Part shown: positions 10,054 through 18,574 of the stretch, one piece after another | Numbering within the stretch: position 1 is the stretch's first letter | Layout of the letters: each line of letters starts with the position of its first letter | Source: Bacteroidales bacterium | GTDB lineage: Bacteria; Bacteroidota; Bacteroidia; Bacteroidales; UBA7960 | Assembly: GCA_003557765.1 (NCBI GenBank) | Contig: PWNO01000250.1 | Coordinates: 1-57,654 of the forward strand | DNA: 57,654 nt | Direction: 5' to 3' | The notes under the pieces: generated by a model | What the model saw: only the letters and a program-made list of their open reading frames with translations | Database searches by the model: none | What the model was told of the DNA's origin: nothing | Translations under genes and position numbers: made by a program

Positions 10054-11316
10054 CTACTTCGTCTTTAAGGTTTTCAATGGTTCCTGTCTGGCTGCCGGGA
10101 AGAGCACATTATTCAAAATCAACCGGTATCCGGGAGAGTTCGGAAACAAGTCCAGATCTGTGGGTGGATCGCCTACATGGTGCCTGTAGTCTTCCGGATC
10201 ATGGCCGCCCAGAAAGGTAAACGTGCCATCTCCACGCGATCCGTGAATGTAACGGGCCTCATCCTTAGACCGGTTTTCTCCGAGAATGGTCACAGTGGGC
10301 TTGATGACCTTGTTTCTGAATGCGGTTGTCTGCCCCATAAATCCTTTAACCACCATTTCATGGTTTTGGGTCAGCATTGTGGGCACGGGGTCCCATTTCG
10401 CAGAAAACTCAAACAGGGTAAAGAAGTCGGTTGGCTCATTGCGGCCTGTTTTCGGCACATCGATGTTGGACTTTTCATATATTGCCGGGTCGGGCACGAT
10501 GGTAAAGTTTTCAAAGGCAAATGTTTTTGAAAAATCCAGTCTTTCCTGGGCGTCGGGATCCGGTGGCCTGCCATTGTACACTTCATGCAGGATATCCACG
10601 CCTTCTGCTGCCAGGGCGATGTCGATGCTCTCGGGTGCAGAACACATGGCAAACATATATCCGCCACCCTCTACAAAGTCACGGATCTTTTTTGCCACGG
10701 CGAGTTTAAGGTCAGCCACCTCATCAAAGCCCAGGCGCCTTGCCGTTTCTTCGGCAAGCCTGACATCTTCCTGGTACCAGTCGGCATTACGAAAGGCCAG
10801 CCAGAATTTGCCAAACTGGCCAGTGAAATCCTCATGGTGCAGGTGCAGCCAATCGTAGAGTGGCAACACACCCGAAAGGACCTCTTCATCATAGACCTCA
10901 TCATAGGGAATTTCAGCGTATGTCAGGGCAAGCGTCACCGCATCATCCCAGGGGAGGCTGTTTGGTGGTGTGTACACAGCAATTTCGGGCACTTTGTGCA
11001 AACGGATTTCTTCCTTGTTGACCTCCGGATCAGCAATTTCACGCAGGATGCCAGCTGCCTGCACATCCGCGATTACCTCATAGCTGACACCGCGCACGGT
11101 AAGCTCTTCTTCAAATTCCCGGTGGTGGTCAAACATGAAGCTGCCCCCGCGGTAGTTCAGCAACCAGCTCACCTCTATGTCATATGTAAGCACATGGTAA
11201 GCGATACCGTAAGCTTTCAGATGGTTCCTCTGGGTGTCATCCATCGGCACAAGGATCTGTGCACCTTGGGCGACCAATGAAAATAATAAAAACAGGCTAA
11301 CGATCAGATACCTCAT
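10054..11316 (-). CDS. Conserved secreted protein of unknown function (family often labelled asparagine synthetase B)
   Basis: A 420-residue exported protein. ATG 11316 gives a clean signal peptide (RYLIVSLFLLFSLVAQGA) and is preferred to an upstream TTG. From memory, close relatives in Flavobacteria and other Bacteroidota carry the label asparagine synthetase B. This protein has neither the Cys2 glutaminase domain nor the PP-loop synthetase domain of AsnB. Conserved-looking blocks are LLNYRGGSF, the LPWDDAVTLALTYAEIPYD segment, YDWLHLHHEDFTGQFGKF, GGGYMFAMCSAPESIDIALAA, TMLTQNHEMVVKGFMGQTTAF, GHDPEDYRHHVGDPPTDL and PNSPGYRLILNNVLFP. The pattern suggests a class-I-amidotransferase-like (flavodoxin-like) fold, which is inference. 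It stands alone and is convergent with folA. No function is assigned. Confidence 0.85.
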   Translation of the reverse strand: MRYLIVSLFLLFSLVAQGAQILVPMDDTQRNHLKAYGIAYHVLTYDIEVSWLLNYRGGSFMFDHHREFEEELTVRGVSYEVIADVQAAGILREIADPEVNKEEIRLHKVPEIAVYTPPNSLPWDDAVTLALTYAEIPYDEVYDEEVLSGVLPLYDWLHLHHEDFTGQFGKFWLAFRNADWYQEDVRLAEETARRLGFDEVADLKLAVAKKIRDFVEGGGYMFAMCSAPESIDIALAAEGVDILHEVYNGRPPDPDAQERLDFSKTFAFENFTIVPDPAIYEKSNIDVPKTGRNEPTDFFTLFEFSAKWDPVPTMLTQNHEMVVKGFMGQTTAFRNKVIKPTVTILGENRSKDEARYIHGSRGDGTFTFLGGHDPEDYRHHVGDPPTDLDLFPNSPGYRLILNNVLFPAARQEPLKTLKTK

Positions 11317-11586
11317 AATAGTCGTGTTTTTTTGCAACGCATATACCGGGATTAAATAAGTGCCAGCCCACTTTTGGCGATGCCAAGGCTGAATCTGGTC
11401 AACTCAACTGTTTCACGGTATTATGGCGGCCATTTTTTATCTGCCCTTTTGTCTTTTAACAGTTACACCTCATTCAGCAAACAAACTGCTGCGATTTGAA
11501 AATAACCTGTTACTTGATGTGTCATGCTTTTCAGTATAAGCAAAAAACATGCAAAAATGTTCAGCAAAACGCAAAGAGATCCGGGA

Positions 11587-13122
11587 TCAGAATGGCACAT
11601 CATCGTCATCCAGGTCGTCATTCATCTTGGATGGGATGGTTAAGGTGTTGGCTTCATCGTCGAAGGCATCAGATGGCATCAGGTCAGCACCCATGCCATA
11701 ATCTCCTGATTCGTATTCAGTGAACTTTGCGAAGTTTTGAATAAAACGCAGGCTAATGTCTTTTAGTGCACCGTTACGGTGTTTGGCGATGATAAGTTGT
11801 GCAAGGCCTTCGGTGGAGTTGCCTTGTTCGTCTTCGGTGATCTGGTAGTATTCCGGGCGATACAGGAACAACACCATATCTGCGTCTTGCTCGATGGCTC
11901 CTGACTCCCGCAGGTCAGAAAGGATGGGCCTTTTGGATCCGCCCCGTGTTTCTACAGCCCGGCTGAGCTGACTGATGGCCACTACAGGGATATTAAGCTC
12001 TTTGGCCAGGCTCTTCATGGAGCGGGATATGTTGCTGATTTCCTGCTCCCTGTTACCCCGGTGATTATCCGATCCTGAGGTCATCAGTTGCAGGTAGTCG
12101 ACCACCACAAGCTGAATATCGTGCTGTGCTTTAAGCCTTCGGCATTTGGCACGTAGCTCGAAGATGGATAGTGCGGGGGTGTCATCGATAAACAGGGGGG
12201 CATCGGTTAGAGACCCCAGCCGGGCATTCAGTTGTTCCCATTCATATTGTTCGAGCTGACCCCGCCGGAGTTTGTCTGCTGCCAGCTCCGATTCGCTTGC
12301 TATCAGGCGGGTAACGAGCTGGACGCCGGACATCTCCAATGAAAACACGGCGATAGGCTTTTTGAAGTCGACGGCCATATTCCTTGCCATGGAAAGGATA
12401 AAAGCGGTTTTACCCATGCCGGGGCGTGCTGCCAGGATGATCAGGTCAGACTTTTGCCAGCCAGCCGTCACCCTGTCGAGGTCAGAAAAACCGCTGGGCA
12501 TGCCAGTAATATGTCCTTCCTGATCTTTGGCTCCTTCAATCTGTTTCACAGCCTCTTTGACGAGCGAGTGCATGTCATCGTAATTTCTGCGCAAATTGGT
12601 TTCACTGACGGCAAAGAGTTCTTTTTCTGCCTTATCCAGGATGTCGAACACATCCGTGCTGTCCTCGTAGGAGTCTTTGATGATCTCGGAGCTGATCCTG
12701 ATGAGCTCCCGTTGCAGGTGTTTCTGCAACAGGATACGGGCATGGTATTCTACGTTGGCAGAGCTGGCCACGCGATTTGTCAACATGGATATGGTGTAAG
12801 CGCCACCGACAATGTCGAGTTCGCCTTTCTTTTTCAGGGCTTCGGTAACTGTCAGGATGTCTACCGGCTGGGCAGCAGAAAATAGTTCATGGATAACGGC
12901 AAATATCTTTTGGTGTCCTTCCTTATAGAACACTTCCGGCTTGAGGATGTCTACCACATTGGTCAATGCATTCTGCTCGAGCATGATGGCGCCCAGCACC
13001 GCCTCTTCCAAATCAATGGCATGGGGAGGAACCCTGCCATGATCCGAATAGTCGAGCGAAAAAAAGACCTTTTTGTTTTTGTCGCGGGTGCCTTCGCGCA
13101 CTTTTTTCTCCTTGTTTTCCAT
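11587..13122 (-). CDS. dnaB: Replicative DNA helicase DnaB
   Basis: A 511-residue hexameric helicase that unwinds DNA at the replication fork. The N-terminal domain (about residues 30-135, starting PPHAIDLEEAVLGAIM) is followed by a linker and the RecA-like C-terminal domain. Walker A is ARPGMGKTA (232-240), the catalytic glutamate is in FSLEMS, Walker B is VVVDYLQLM, and the arginine-finger region DLRESGAIEQDADMVLF is intact. Start ATG 13122. A TATTTTTG box on the minus strand at 13134-13127 is too close to the ATG to serve an ordinary leadered mRNA. A second gene, at 30025, encodes only a diverged C-terminal domain. Confidence 0.98.
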   Translation of the reverse strand: MENKEKKVREGTRDKNKKVFFSLDYSDHGRVPPHAIDLEEAVLGAIMLEQNALTNVVDILKPEVFYKEGHQKIFAVIHELFSAAQPVDILTVTEALKKKGELDIVGGAYTISMLTNRVASSANVEYHARILLQKHLQRELIRISSEIIKDSYEDSTDVFDILDKAEKELFAVSETNLRRNYDDMHSLVKEAVKQIEGAKDQEGHITGMPSGFSDLDRVTAGWQKSDLIILAARPGMGKTAFILSMARNMAVDFKKPIAVFSLEMSGVQLVTRLIASESELAADKLRRGQLEQYEWEQLNARLGSLTDAPLFIDDTPALSIFELRAKCRRLKAQHDIQLVVVDYLQLMTSGSDNHRGNREQEISNISRSMKSLAKELNIPVVAISQLSRAVETRGGSKRPILSDLRESGAIEQDADMVLFLYRPEYYQITEDEQGNSTEGLAQLIIAKHRNGALKDISLRFIQNFAKFTEYESGDYGMGADLMPSDAFDDEANTLTIPSKMNDDLDDDDVPF

Positions 13123-13239
13123 ACCTCAAAAATAATCATTACCCCCCATGAGGACAACTAAAATCAAAGAAATAATTATTAACAATGGATGGGATGCGTT
13201 ATATGAGAAGTTTAGCCAATATGATGCACCACGGCTTGA

Positions 13240-15207
13240 TTAACGGTCTTGCGACTTTATAATTTTAAACGCTGTGCGTCTGTTCATCGCTCTCCCTTCT
13301 GGCGTTTCATTGGTGTCGACCGGTTTTGTGTCGGCATATCCTTTATAAGTTAACCGGGAACCAGGAATGCCCTGATCAATAAGATAGTCACGCACGCTTC
13401 GCGCACGGTTTTCAGATAGTGCCAGGTTGTGCGCATAAGTCCCTCTGCTGTCGGTATGGCCACTGATCTCAATATGCACATCGGGGTTTTTGCGCATAAA
13501 GCGGTATAGCTTTTGGAGTTCTGCCATGGAGGTCTCTTTGAGGGCGTGGCTGTCGGTTTCAAAAAAGATATTGCGCAACACCACAGCTTCTCCCTCCCGG
13601 ATGGGATGCAGCTCAATATCGCGGATGTACGGGTCGGTGGCTTTTCGTATCCCATCATAGGAAAAATGGTCGGAAAAGAACAGGTATCCGGGGTTTGATA
13701 TATTTAATGCCAGGTCCTGACCTGTGGGAATGGCCACCAGGAAAGTTCCGTCTTCAGGGTCGGATGCAGCCTCCATGACCACCTGTCTGTCTGACACACG
13801 GATAAGTTCAAACGAGGCCTGCAACGGCTTATCTGTTTCGGCATCCGATACAACTCCACGCATATAGGTTACTGGTTGCGGGCTCACTGCATCATATAAG
13901 GAAAAGGTATATATATCTGATCGTCCATGCCCCCCTTCCATGTCTGAGGCAAACCAGGCCTGTTGGCCGGAAGCCCCTACGACAAAAGCAAACTCATCAC
14001 GATGTGTGTTGATGGGATAGCCCAGATTTTGCGGCTCAGACCAGGCCCCGGTTTCCGGGTCACGCCTGCTTACAAAGATGTCCAGGCCTCCCATGCCGGG
14101 ATGTCCGTCTGATGCAAAATACAGGGTTTCATTGTCGTGGTGTATAAACGGAGAAAGTTCCTTGCCGCTGGTATTTATGGTCTTCCCAAGGTTTTCAGGT
14201 TCTCCCCACTGGCCATCATCTTTTTTCCGGGCCTTCCAGATATCCATGGAGCCGATGCTGCCCTCACGGCTGCTGGCAAAATACAGGGTTTTTCCGTCGG
14301 CCGACACGGCGGGTTGTGAATCCCATGAAGATGAGTTGAGCGGCCGGCCAGCATTCTGCGGCACACTCCACTCCCGGCCTACCTTCCTGGTATGATAAAT
14401 GTCGCAACTTCCAATGCCATCAGGCCTGTTGCACGCCGTAAAATACATGTGCCGGCCGTCAGCCGTAATGGTTTGTGCACCCTCGTTGCCAGGGGTGTTC
14501 AACGGTGCACCCATGTTTTGCGCCTTCGTCCATTCGCCGTCTTCCAGTTGGCTTATATAAAAATCTTCGTAAAAAAAATCGCGCGGCAGATCCTCATGCA
14601 GCTCATATCCTTCAAGCGGCTTTTTGCGTGTAAAAATCAGGGTTTGCTCATCTGCCGTAAGGGCTGGACTGTATTCAGCATATTCGCTGTTAATTGCCGG
14701 CCCCATGTTCTGTGGGTCAAATGGCACAGGGTTTTGCATGGCCTCTTCAGCAAAGCGGGCATGTGTAAGAGCGTGCTGCACCCTCGACTGGAAGGATACA
14801 CTGATCCCATCCGTTTCTTTGAAGGTTTCCAGCCAGTATACGGCTCTTCCGTAGGCTGCAGTGCGGAATAATGCCCATCCTTTATAGTATTTCGCAGGCG
14901 GAAAAAAGGAAGCATCCAGGGTAATGGACCTGGCATAATGCCTTATTGCTTGTTCGTAGGCCTCATCCATATAAAAGATCTCTGCCTTCAGCAAATGGGC
15001 TTCGATAAAGGAATCATCGATGCGTATGGCACGCTCCAGCCTTTCTATGGCCTGATCATGGTCATAGCGCCGATAGGCCTGTGCTGCCTCCTCGTAGGCC
15101 CTGCGAGCCCTTCGGCTTCCTGTACTCAGCTCCCCTGAAGCTTGTGCAACAAGCCCTTCAGCAAAGAAACACAGAAATAACAATAAAAGCATGAAAGTGC
15201 GTATCAT
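13240..15207 (-). CDS. PorE-like OmpA-family envelope protein (TPR, beta-propeller, regulatory-like, OmpA domains)
   Basis: A 655-residue exported protein. ATG 15207 gives a signal peptide ending near AQA; the longer frame to 15297 lacks a sensible start. Order of domains: TPR helices (about 25-150), WD40-like/PD40 propeller blades (about 170-440; repeated YFASSREGSIGSMDIWKA-type motifs), a carboxypeptidase-regulatory-like beta domain (about 455-540), and a C-terminal OmpA peptidoglycan-binding domain (EISGHTDSRG, NRARSVRDYL). This is the architecture of PorE, the peptidoglycan-anchoring component of the type IX secretion system. P. gingivalis PorE is a lipoprotein; no lipobox cysteine is visible here. 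Paralogues are common in Bacteroidota, so a T9SS role is possible but not proven. No other por gene is in the window. Confidence 0.85.
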   Translation of the reverse strand: MIRTFMLLLLFLCFFAEGLVAQASGELSTGSRRARRAYEEAAQAYRRYDHDQAIERLERAIRIDDSFIEAHLLKAEIFYMDEAYEQAIRHYARSITLDASFFPPAKYYKGWALFRTAAYGRAVYWLETFKETDGISVSFQSRVQHALTHARFAEEAMQNPVPFDPQNMGPAINSEYAEYSPALTADEQTLIFTRKKPLEGYELHEDLPRDFFYEDFYISQLEDGEWTKAQNMGAPLNTPGNEGAQTITADGRHMYFTACNRPDGIGSCDIYHTRKVGREWSVPQNAGRPLNSSSWDSQPAVSADGKTLYFASSREGSIGSMDIWKARKKDDGQWGEPENLGKTINTSGKELSPFIHHDNETLYFASDGHPGMGGLDIFVSRRDPETGAWSEPQNLGYPINTHRDEFAFVVGASGQQAWFASDMEGGHGRSDIYTFSLYDAVSPQPVTYMRGVVSDAETDKPLQASFELIRVSDRQVVMEAASDPEDGTFLVAIPTGQDLALNISNPGYLFFSDHFSYDGIRKATDPYIRDIELHPIREGEAVVLRNIFFETDSHALKETSMAELQKLYRFMRKNPDVHIEISGHTDSRGTYAHNLALSENRARSVRDYLIDQGIPGSRLTYKGYADTKPVDTNETPEGRAMNRRTAFKIIKSQDR

Positions 15208-15366
15208 CTGAGTGGAATTTAGCGCACAGGCCATATGGCATAATTGCCCTGCATGAATAAACTGATGAACAGCAAACACATGTTGCCCGGCATACATCGC
15301 ATCACCAGGTTTCCACCGCCTGAAAACATTTCCCTATGCCAGGTTGAATACACCACGCATATTGTT

Positions 15367-16020
15367 TCAGGGGATTCGCATAAACTTATGCGCCTGCAGG
15401 GAAACCATCCATTTGGGATTTTTCTTTACGTAAGAAACGATGCGGGGCAGGATTTTATGATATTGGCTCCACTCGGGCTGTAGAAACAGTTTACACCTGT
15501 CTTTCACCAAAGCGGCATTCTCTTCGGCCCAGCTAAGGTCAGCGGCATCACGAATGATCACCTTCAGTTCGTCTGCCGCGTGGAGCATGTCGCGGCGGGG
15601 TTCCATGTTGATTTTAGGCGACAGGCATATCCAGTCGTATTGACCACTAAGTGGATAAGCTCCACAGGTTTCCAGAAAGATAGTTACCTGCTGTTCTTTA
15701 AGGGCCAAACACAAATTGTTCAGGTTATAACTCAGTGGTTCGCCTCCTGTGATCACCACGGCTTTGGCGGGTTGCGCCACAACAAAATCCAGGATGTCTT
15801 TAATCGGGGTGAGCGGATGTACGGAGGCATCCCATGCCTCTTTGGCGTCACACCAGTAACAGCCCACGTCACATCCGCCAATGCGCACAAAAGAGGCAGG
15901 TTTGCCGGTATGAAAACCTTCACCCTGCAAGGAGTAAAAAAGTTCCATGACCGGCAGAAGCTCCCCGGCAAGCAGGCGGGACTGTTGCCCGGGTGGCAGA
16001 TTTATGGGTTGATGGTTCAC
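15367..16020 (-). CDS. queE: 7-carboxy-7-deazaguanine synthase (radical SAM)
   Basis: A 217-residue radical SAM enzyme of queuosine precursor synthesis; it converts carboxytetrahydropterin to 7-carboxy-7-deazaguanine. The cluster motif is Cys50-x3-Cys54-x2-Cys57 (GGCDVGCYWCDAKEAWD). The N-terminal ELFYSLQGEGFHTGKPASFVR is the family substrate motif, and VVITGGEP is the SAM-binding GGE motif. Start ATG 16020 lies 5 bases after the folD stop, so folD and queE are translationally close and likely one operon. No queC, queD or queF was seen nearby. Identification is strong. Confidence 0.95.
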   Translation of the reverse strand: MNHQPINLPPGQQSRLLAGELLPVMELFYSLQGEGFHTGKPASFVRIGGCDVGCYWCDAKEAWDASVHPLTPIKDILDFVVAQPAKAVVITGGEPLSYNLNNLCLALKEQQVTIFLETCGAYPLSGQYDWICLSPKINMEPRRDMLHAADELKVIIRDAADLSWAEENAALVKDRCKLFLQPEWSQYHKILPRIVSYVKKNPKWMVSLQAHKFMRIP

Positions 16021-16025
16021 CTTGT

Positions 16026-16907
16026 TTATCCGTAGATTTCTCTTTTTGCAGCTTTCAAGGTATTCATCAGCAGCGAGACAATGGTCATGGGACCCACACC
16101 CCCAGGGACAGGCGTAATATGGGAAGCCTTCTTTGAAACCTCATCAAAGCGCACATCACCGATGAGCCTGAAGCCTGACTTGGTCTGGTCAGAAGGCACC
16201 CGATGGATGCCCACATCGATCACGACCGCACCTTCCTTCACCATGTCGGAAGTAACAAATTCGGGCCTGCCAATGGCCACGATCAGGATATCGGCCTTGG
16301 AGGTGATCTCCGCAAGGTTTTGTGTTTTGCTGTGACACACCGTCACCGTGGCATTGCCGGGCTCCTCGTTACGGGCCATCAGCAAACTCATTGGCTTGCC
16401 CACGATATTGCTTCTGCCCAGGACCACACAGTTTTTCCCGCGGGTATCTATCCTGCTTCGCATCAACAGCTCCATAATTCCATGGGGTGTGGCCGACACA
16501 TACGATGGCAGGCCAATTGTCATGCGACCCACGTTTACCGGATGAAAGCCATCCACATCCTTCTCAGGGGCAATGTGTTGGATTACCTTTTGGTTATCAA
16601 TATGATCAGGCAGGGGCAACTGCACGATGAGCCCATCGATTTCAGGGTCATTGTTAATGAAGTCGACCGCCTCCAGCAATTCCTCCTCAGTAACATCTAC
16701 AGGGAAGCGATAGGTAGACGAATCAAACCCAACCTTCTTACAGGCTTTCGCCTTGTTGTTGACATAGGTTTCACTGGCAGGATCCTCTCCAACCAGAATG
16801 GCTGCCAGGTGGGGCACTTTTTCACCCTGGTCTTTCATCTTTTTTACTTCACCCGCAATCTCTTCCTTGATGGCTGCAGATATTTGTTTCCCGTCAATAA
16901 GCTTCAT
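16026..16907 (-). CDS. folD: Methylenetetrahydrofolate dehydrogenase / methenyltetrahydrofolate cyclohydrolase
   Basis: A 293-residue bifunctional folate enzyme interconverting methylene-, methenyl- and formyl-tetrahydrofolate with NADP(H). Seen: [17 protein letters not shown] with the catalytic lysine, the QLPLPDHID motif, [15 protein letters not shown], the NADP-binding [16 protein letters not shown] and the C-terminal [18 protein letters not shown] 16907 is chosen over a TTG at 16931 since it gives the family start MKLIDGK. It lies between ffh and queE on the same strand. The methylenetetrahydrofolate it handles is the substrate of thyA and the product of the glycine cleavage system, both elsewhere in this window. 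Confidence 0.97.
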   Translation of the reverse strand: MKLIDGKQISAAIKEEIAGEVKKMKDQGEKVPHLAAILVGEDPASETYVNNKAKACKKVGFDSSTYRFPVDVTEEELLEAVDFINNDPEIDGLIVQLPLPDHIDNQKVIQHIAPEKDVDGFHPVNVGRMTIGLPSYVSATPHGIMELLMRSRIDTRGKNCVVLGRSNIVGKPMSLLMARNEEPGNATVTVCHSKTQNLAEITSKADILIVAIGRPEFVTSDMVKEGAVVIDVGIHRVPSDQTKSGFRLIGDVRFDEVSKKASHITPVPGGVGPMTIVSLLMNTLKAAKREIYG

Positions 16908-16976
16908 ATAAATGTGTTTGTGTTTTTTCAACTAATTGGTTATCTGTTGTTTGTATTTTCAAGCGGAATGCTGTTT

Positions 16977-17035
16977 GCTATTGGCTCCTGGCTTTTAGCT
17001 TTTGGCTTTCTTGCCAATAGCTAATAGCCAAAAGC
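16977..17035. repeat. Heptad (7-bp period) fold-back repeat between ffh and folD
   Basis: GCT recurs at exact 7-base steps at 16977, 16984, 16991, 16998 and 17005. The complementary AGC then recurs at 17019, 17026 and 17033, again at 7-base steps. GCTTTTGGCT (16998-17007) pairs perfectly with AGCCAAAAGC (17026-17035), and GCTATTGG (16977-16984) with CCAATAGC (17014-17021). The element could fold downstream of ffh. A related array lies at 54507-54551. Confidence 0.75.
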
Positions 17036-17039
17036 CGGC

Positions 17040-18383
17040 TTAACGCGGACGCATGCCTTGCATGTTTTGCATCATGCTGGCCATTTTACCCTTGCCACCT
17101 TTTGACATCATACGCATCATCTTGCGGGTATCCTCAAACTGTTTAACCAGCTTATTCACTTCTGTGATATCCGTACCTGCCCCCCGGGCGATGCGCTTGC
17201 GGCGACTGCCGTTCAAAATAGCCGGATTTTCACGTTCTTCTGGTGTCATGCTGTAAATGATGGCCTCAATGCCTTTGAACGCGTCATCTTCCAGATCTAC
17301 ATCCTTTATGGCTTTACCCATGCCCGGGATCATCCCCATCAGGTCTTTCACATTACCCATCTTTTTGATCTGCTGCAGCTGCGAAAGGAAGTCATTGAAG
17401 TTAAACTGGTTTTTGGCGATCTTTTTCTGGAGCTTCCTGGCTTCATCCTCATCATACTGCTCCTGGGCCTTTTCAACAAGCGACACGATGTCACCCATGC
17501 CAAGTATCCTGTCTGCCATCCGGCGCGGATGAAATACATCGAGGGCATCTGCCTTCTCCCCGATACCCACGAACTTGATGGGCTTGTCTACCACAGACCG
17601 TATGGTCAATGCCGCACCACCCCTCGTGTCGCCATCGAGCTTGGTAAGCACCACACCATCGTAGTCCAAACGCTCATTAAAAGCCTTCGCAGTATTCACG
17701 GCATCCTGGCCGGTCATGGCATCCACCACGAAAAGCGTTTCATGCGGATTTAAAGCCTCCTTAAGTGAGGAGATCTCATTCATCATCTCCTGGTCGATGG
17801 CCAAACGACCGGCAGTATCCACCACAACCACCTGGTGTCCCATGTTCCTGGCATGCTTCACGGCACGTTTGGCGATACCCACGGGGTCTTTCTTGTCTTC
17901 TTCGGTATACACCTCTACCTCAATCTGGTCACCAAGCACCTTCAACTGATCGATCGCAGCAGGACGATAAACGTCACCGGCAACCAGCAACGCCTTTTTG
18001 CTCTTTTTGTTCTTCAAATAATTCGCCAGCTTGGCAGAAAAAGTCGTCTTACCACTACCCTGCAAACCGGCCACCAAAATGATGGAAGGATTGCCCTTGA
18101 GATTTATTTCCTCGTGAGTTGAGCCCATCAGCTCGGCAAGCTCCTCGTGCACCACCTTTACCATCAGCTGACCGGGCGATACAGCGGTAAGCACATCACG
18201 CCCCAGGGCTTTTTCCTTCACATTCTCAGTAAAAGACTTGGCAATCTTATAGTTTACATCAGCATCCACAAGTGCACGACGCACATCCTTCAGCGACTCG
18301 GCAATGTTTACTTCGGTGATATGGCCCTGTCCCTTGATGACCTTAAAGGCCTTGTCCAATTTATCACTTAAATTATCAAACAT
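17040..18383 (-). CDS. ffh: Signal recognition particle protein (SRP54 GTPase)
   Basis: A 447-residue Ffh that binds 4.5S RNA and delivers signal-bearing nascent chains to FtsY at the membrane. N domain (1 to about 90), G domain with G1 [18 protein letters not shown] and [10 protein letters not shown], and a methionine-rich M domain ending in [14 protein letters not shown] 18383 gives the family start. folD and queE follow on the same strand, separated by a 132-base gap that carries a heptad fold-back, so co-transcription is uncertain. The 4.5S RNA gene itself was not found in the window. Confidence 0.98.
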   Translation of the reverse strand: MFDNLSDKLDKAFKVIKGQGHITEVNIAESLKDVRRALVDADVNYKIAKSFTENVKEKALGRDVLTAVSPGQLMVKVVHEELAELMGSTHEEINLKGNPSIILVAGLQGSGKTTFSAKLANYLKNKKSKKALLVAGDVYRPAAIDQLKVLGDQIEVEVYTEEDKKDPVGIAKRAVKHARNMGHQVVVVDTAGRLAIDQEMMNEISSLKEALNPHETLFVVDAMTGQDAVNTAKAFNERLDYDGVVLTKLDGDTRGGAALTIRSVVDKPIKFVGIGEKADALDVFHPRRMADRILGMGDIVSLVEKAQEQYDEDEARKLQKKIAKNQFNFNDFLSQLQQIKKMGNVKDLMGMIPGMGKAIKDVDLEDDAFKGIEAIIYSMTPEERENPAILNGSRRKRIARGAGTDITEVNKLVKQFEDTRKMMRMMSKGGKGKMASMMQNMQGMRPR

Positions 18384-18402
18384 ATATATAAAATTTTTTT
18401 TG

Positions 18403-18410
18403 CAAAAGTA
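18403..18410 (-). promoter_or_regulatory. -7 promoter box of ffh
   Basis: The minus strand reads TACTTTTG, an exact match to TAnnTTTG, 20 bases before the ffh ATG. No good -33 box is visible at 17-23 bases. Confidence 0.45.
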
Positions 18411-18489
18411 CCATTTATTCTTTGATTTTCATACATTGACCTTGGCAACGGGGATGATGAAGCCGGCAGCTTACAAATTGTTTTTTGTT

Positions 18490-18497
18490 TACCTTTG
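18490..18497 (+). promoter_or_regulatory. -7 promoter box of the TPR-comA-DUF368 gene group
   Basis: TACCTTTG matches TAnnTTTG and lies 78 bases upstream of the ATG at 18575. A -33 element at the usual spacing is not evident. Confidence 0.4.
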
Positions 18498-18574
18498 TGG
18501 TGTCCATTCGTGTGGCTGTGACCACAAAATCGTGCAGGATGTCACGAGCCGCTTACTTTTGAGATGAATAAGAG

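Noticed and set aside
15208..15297. Longer N-terminus of the PorE-like protein
   Set aside because: The added residues bury a proper signal peptide; the ATG at 15207 is the natural start.
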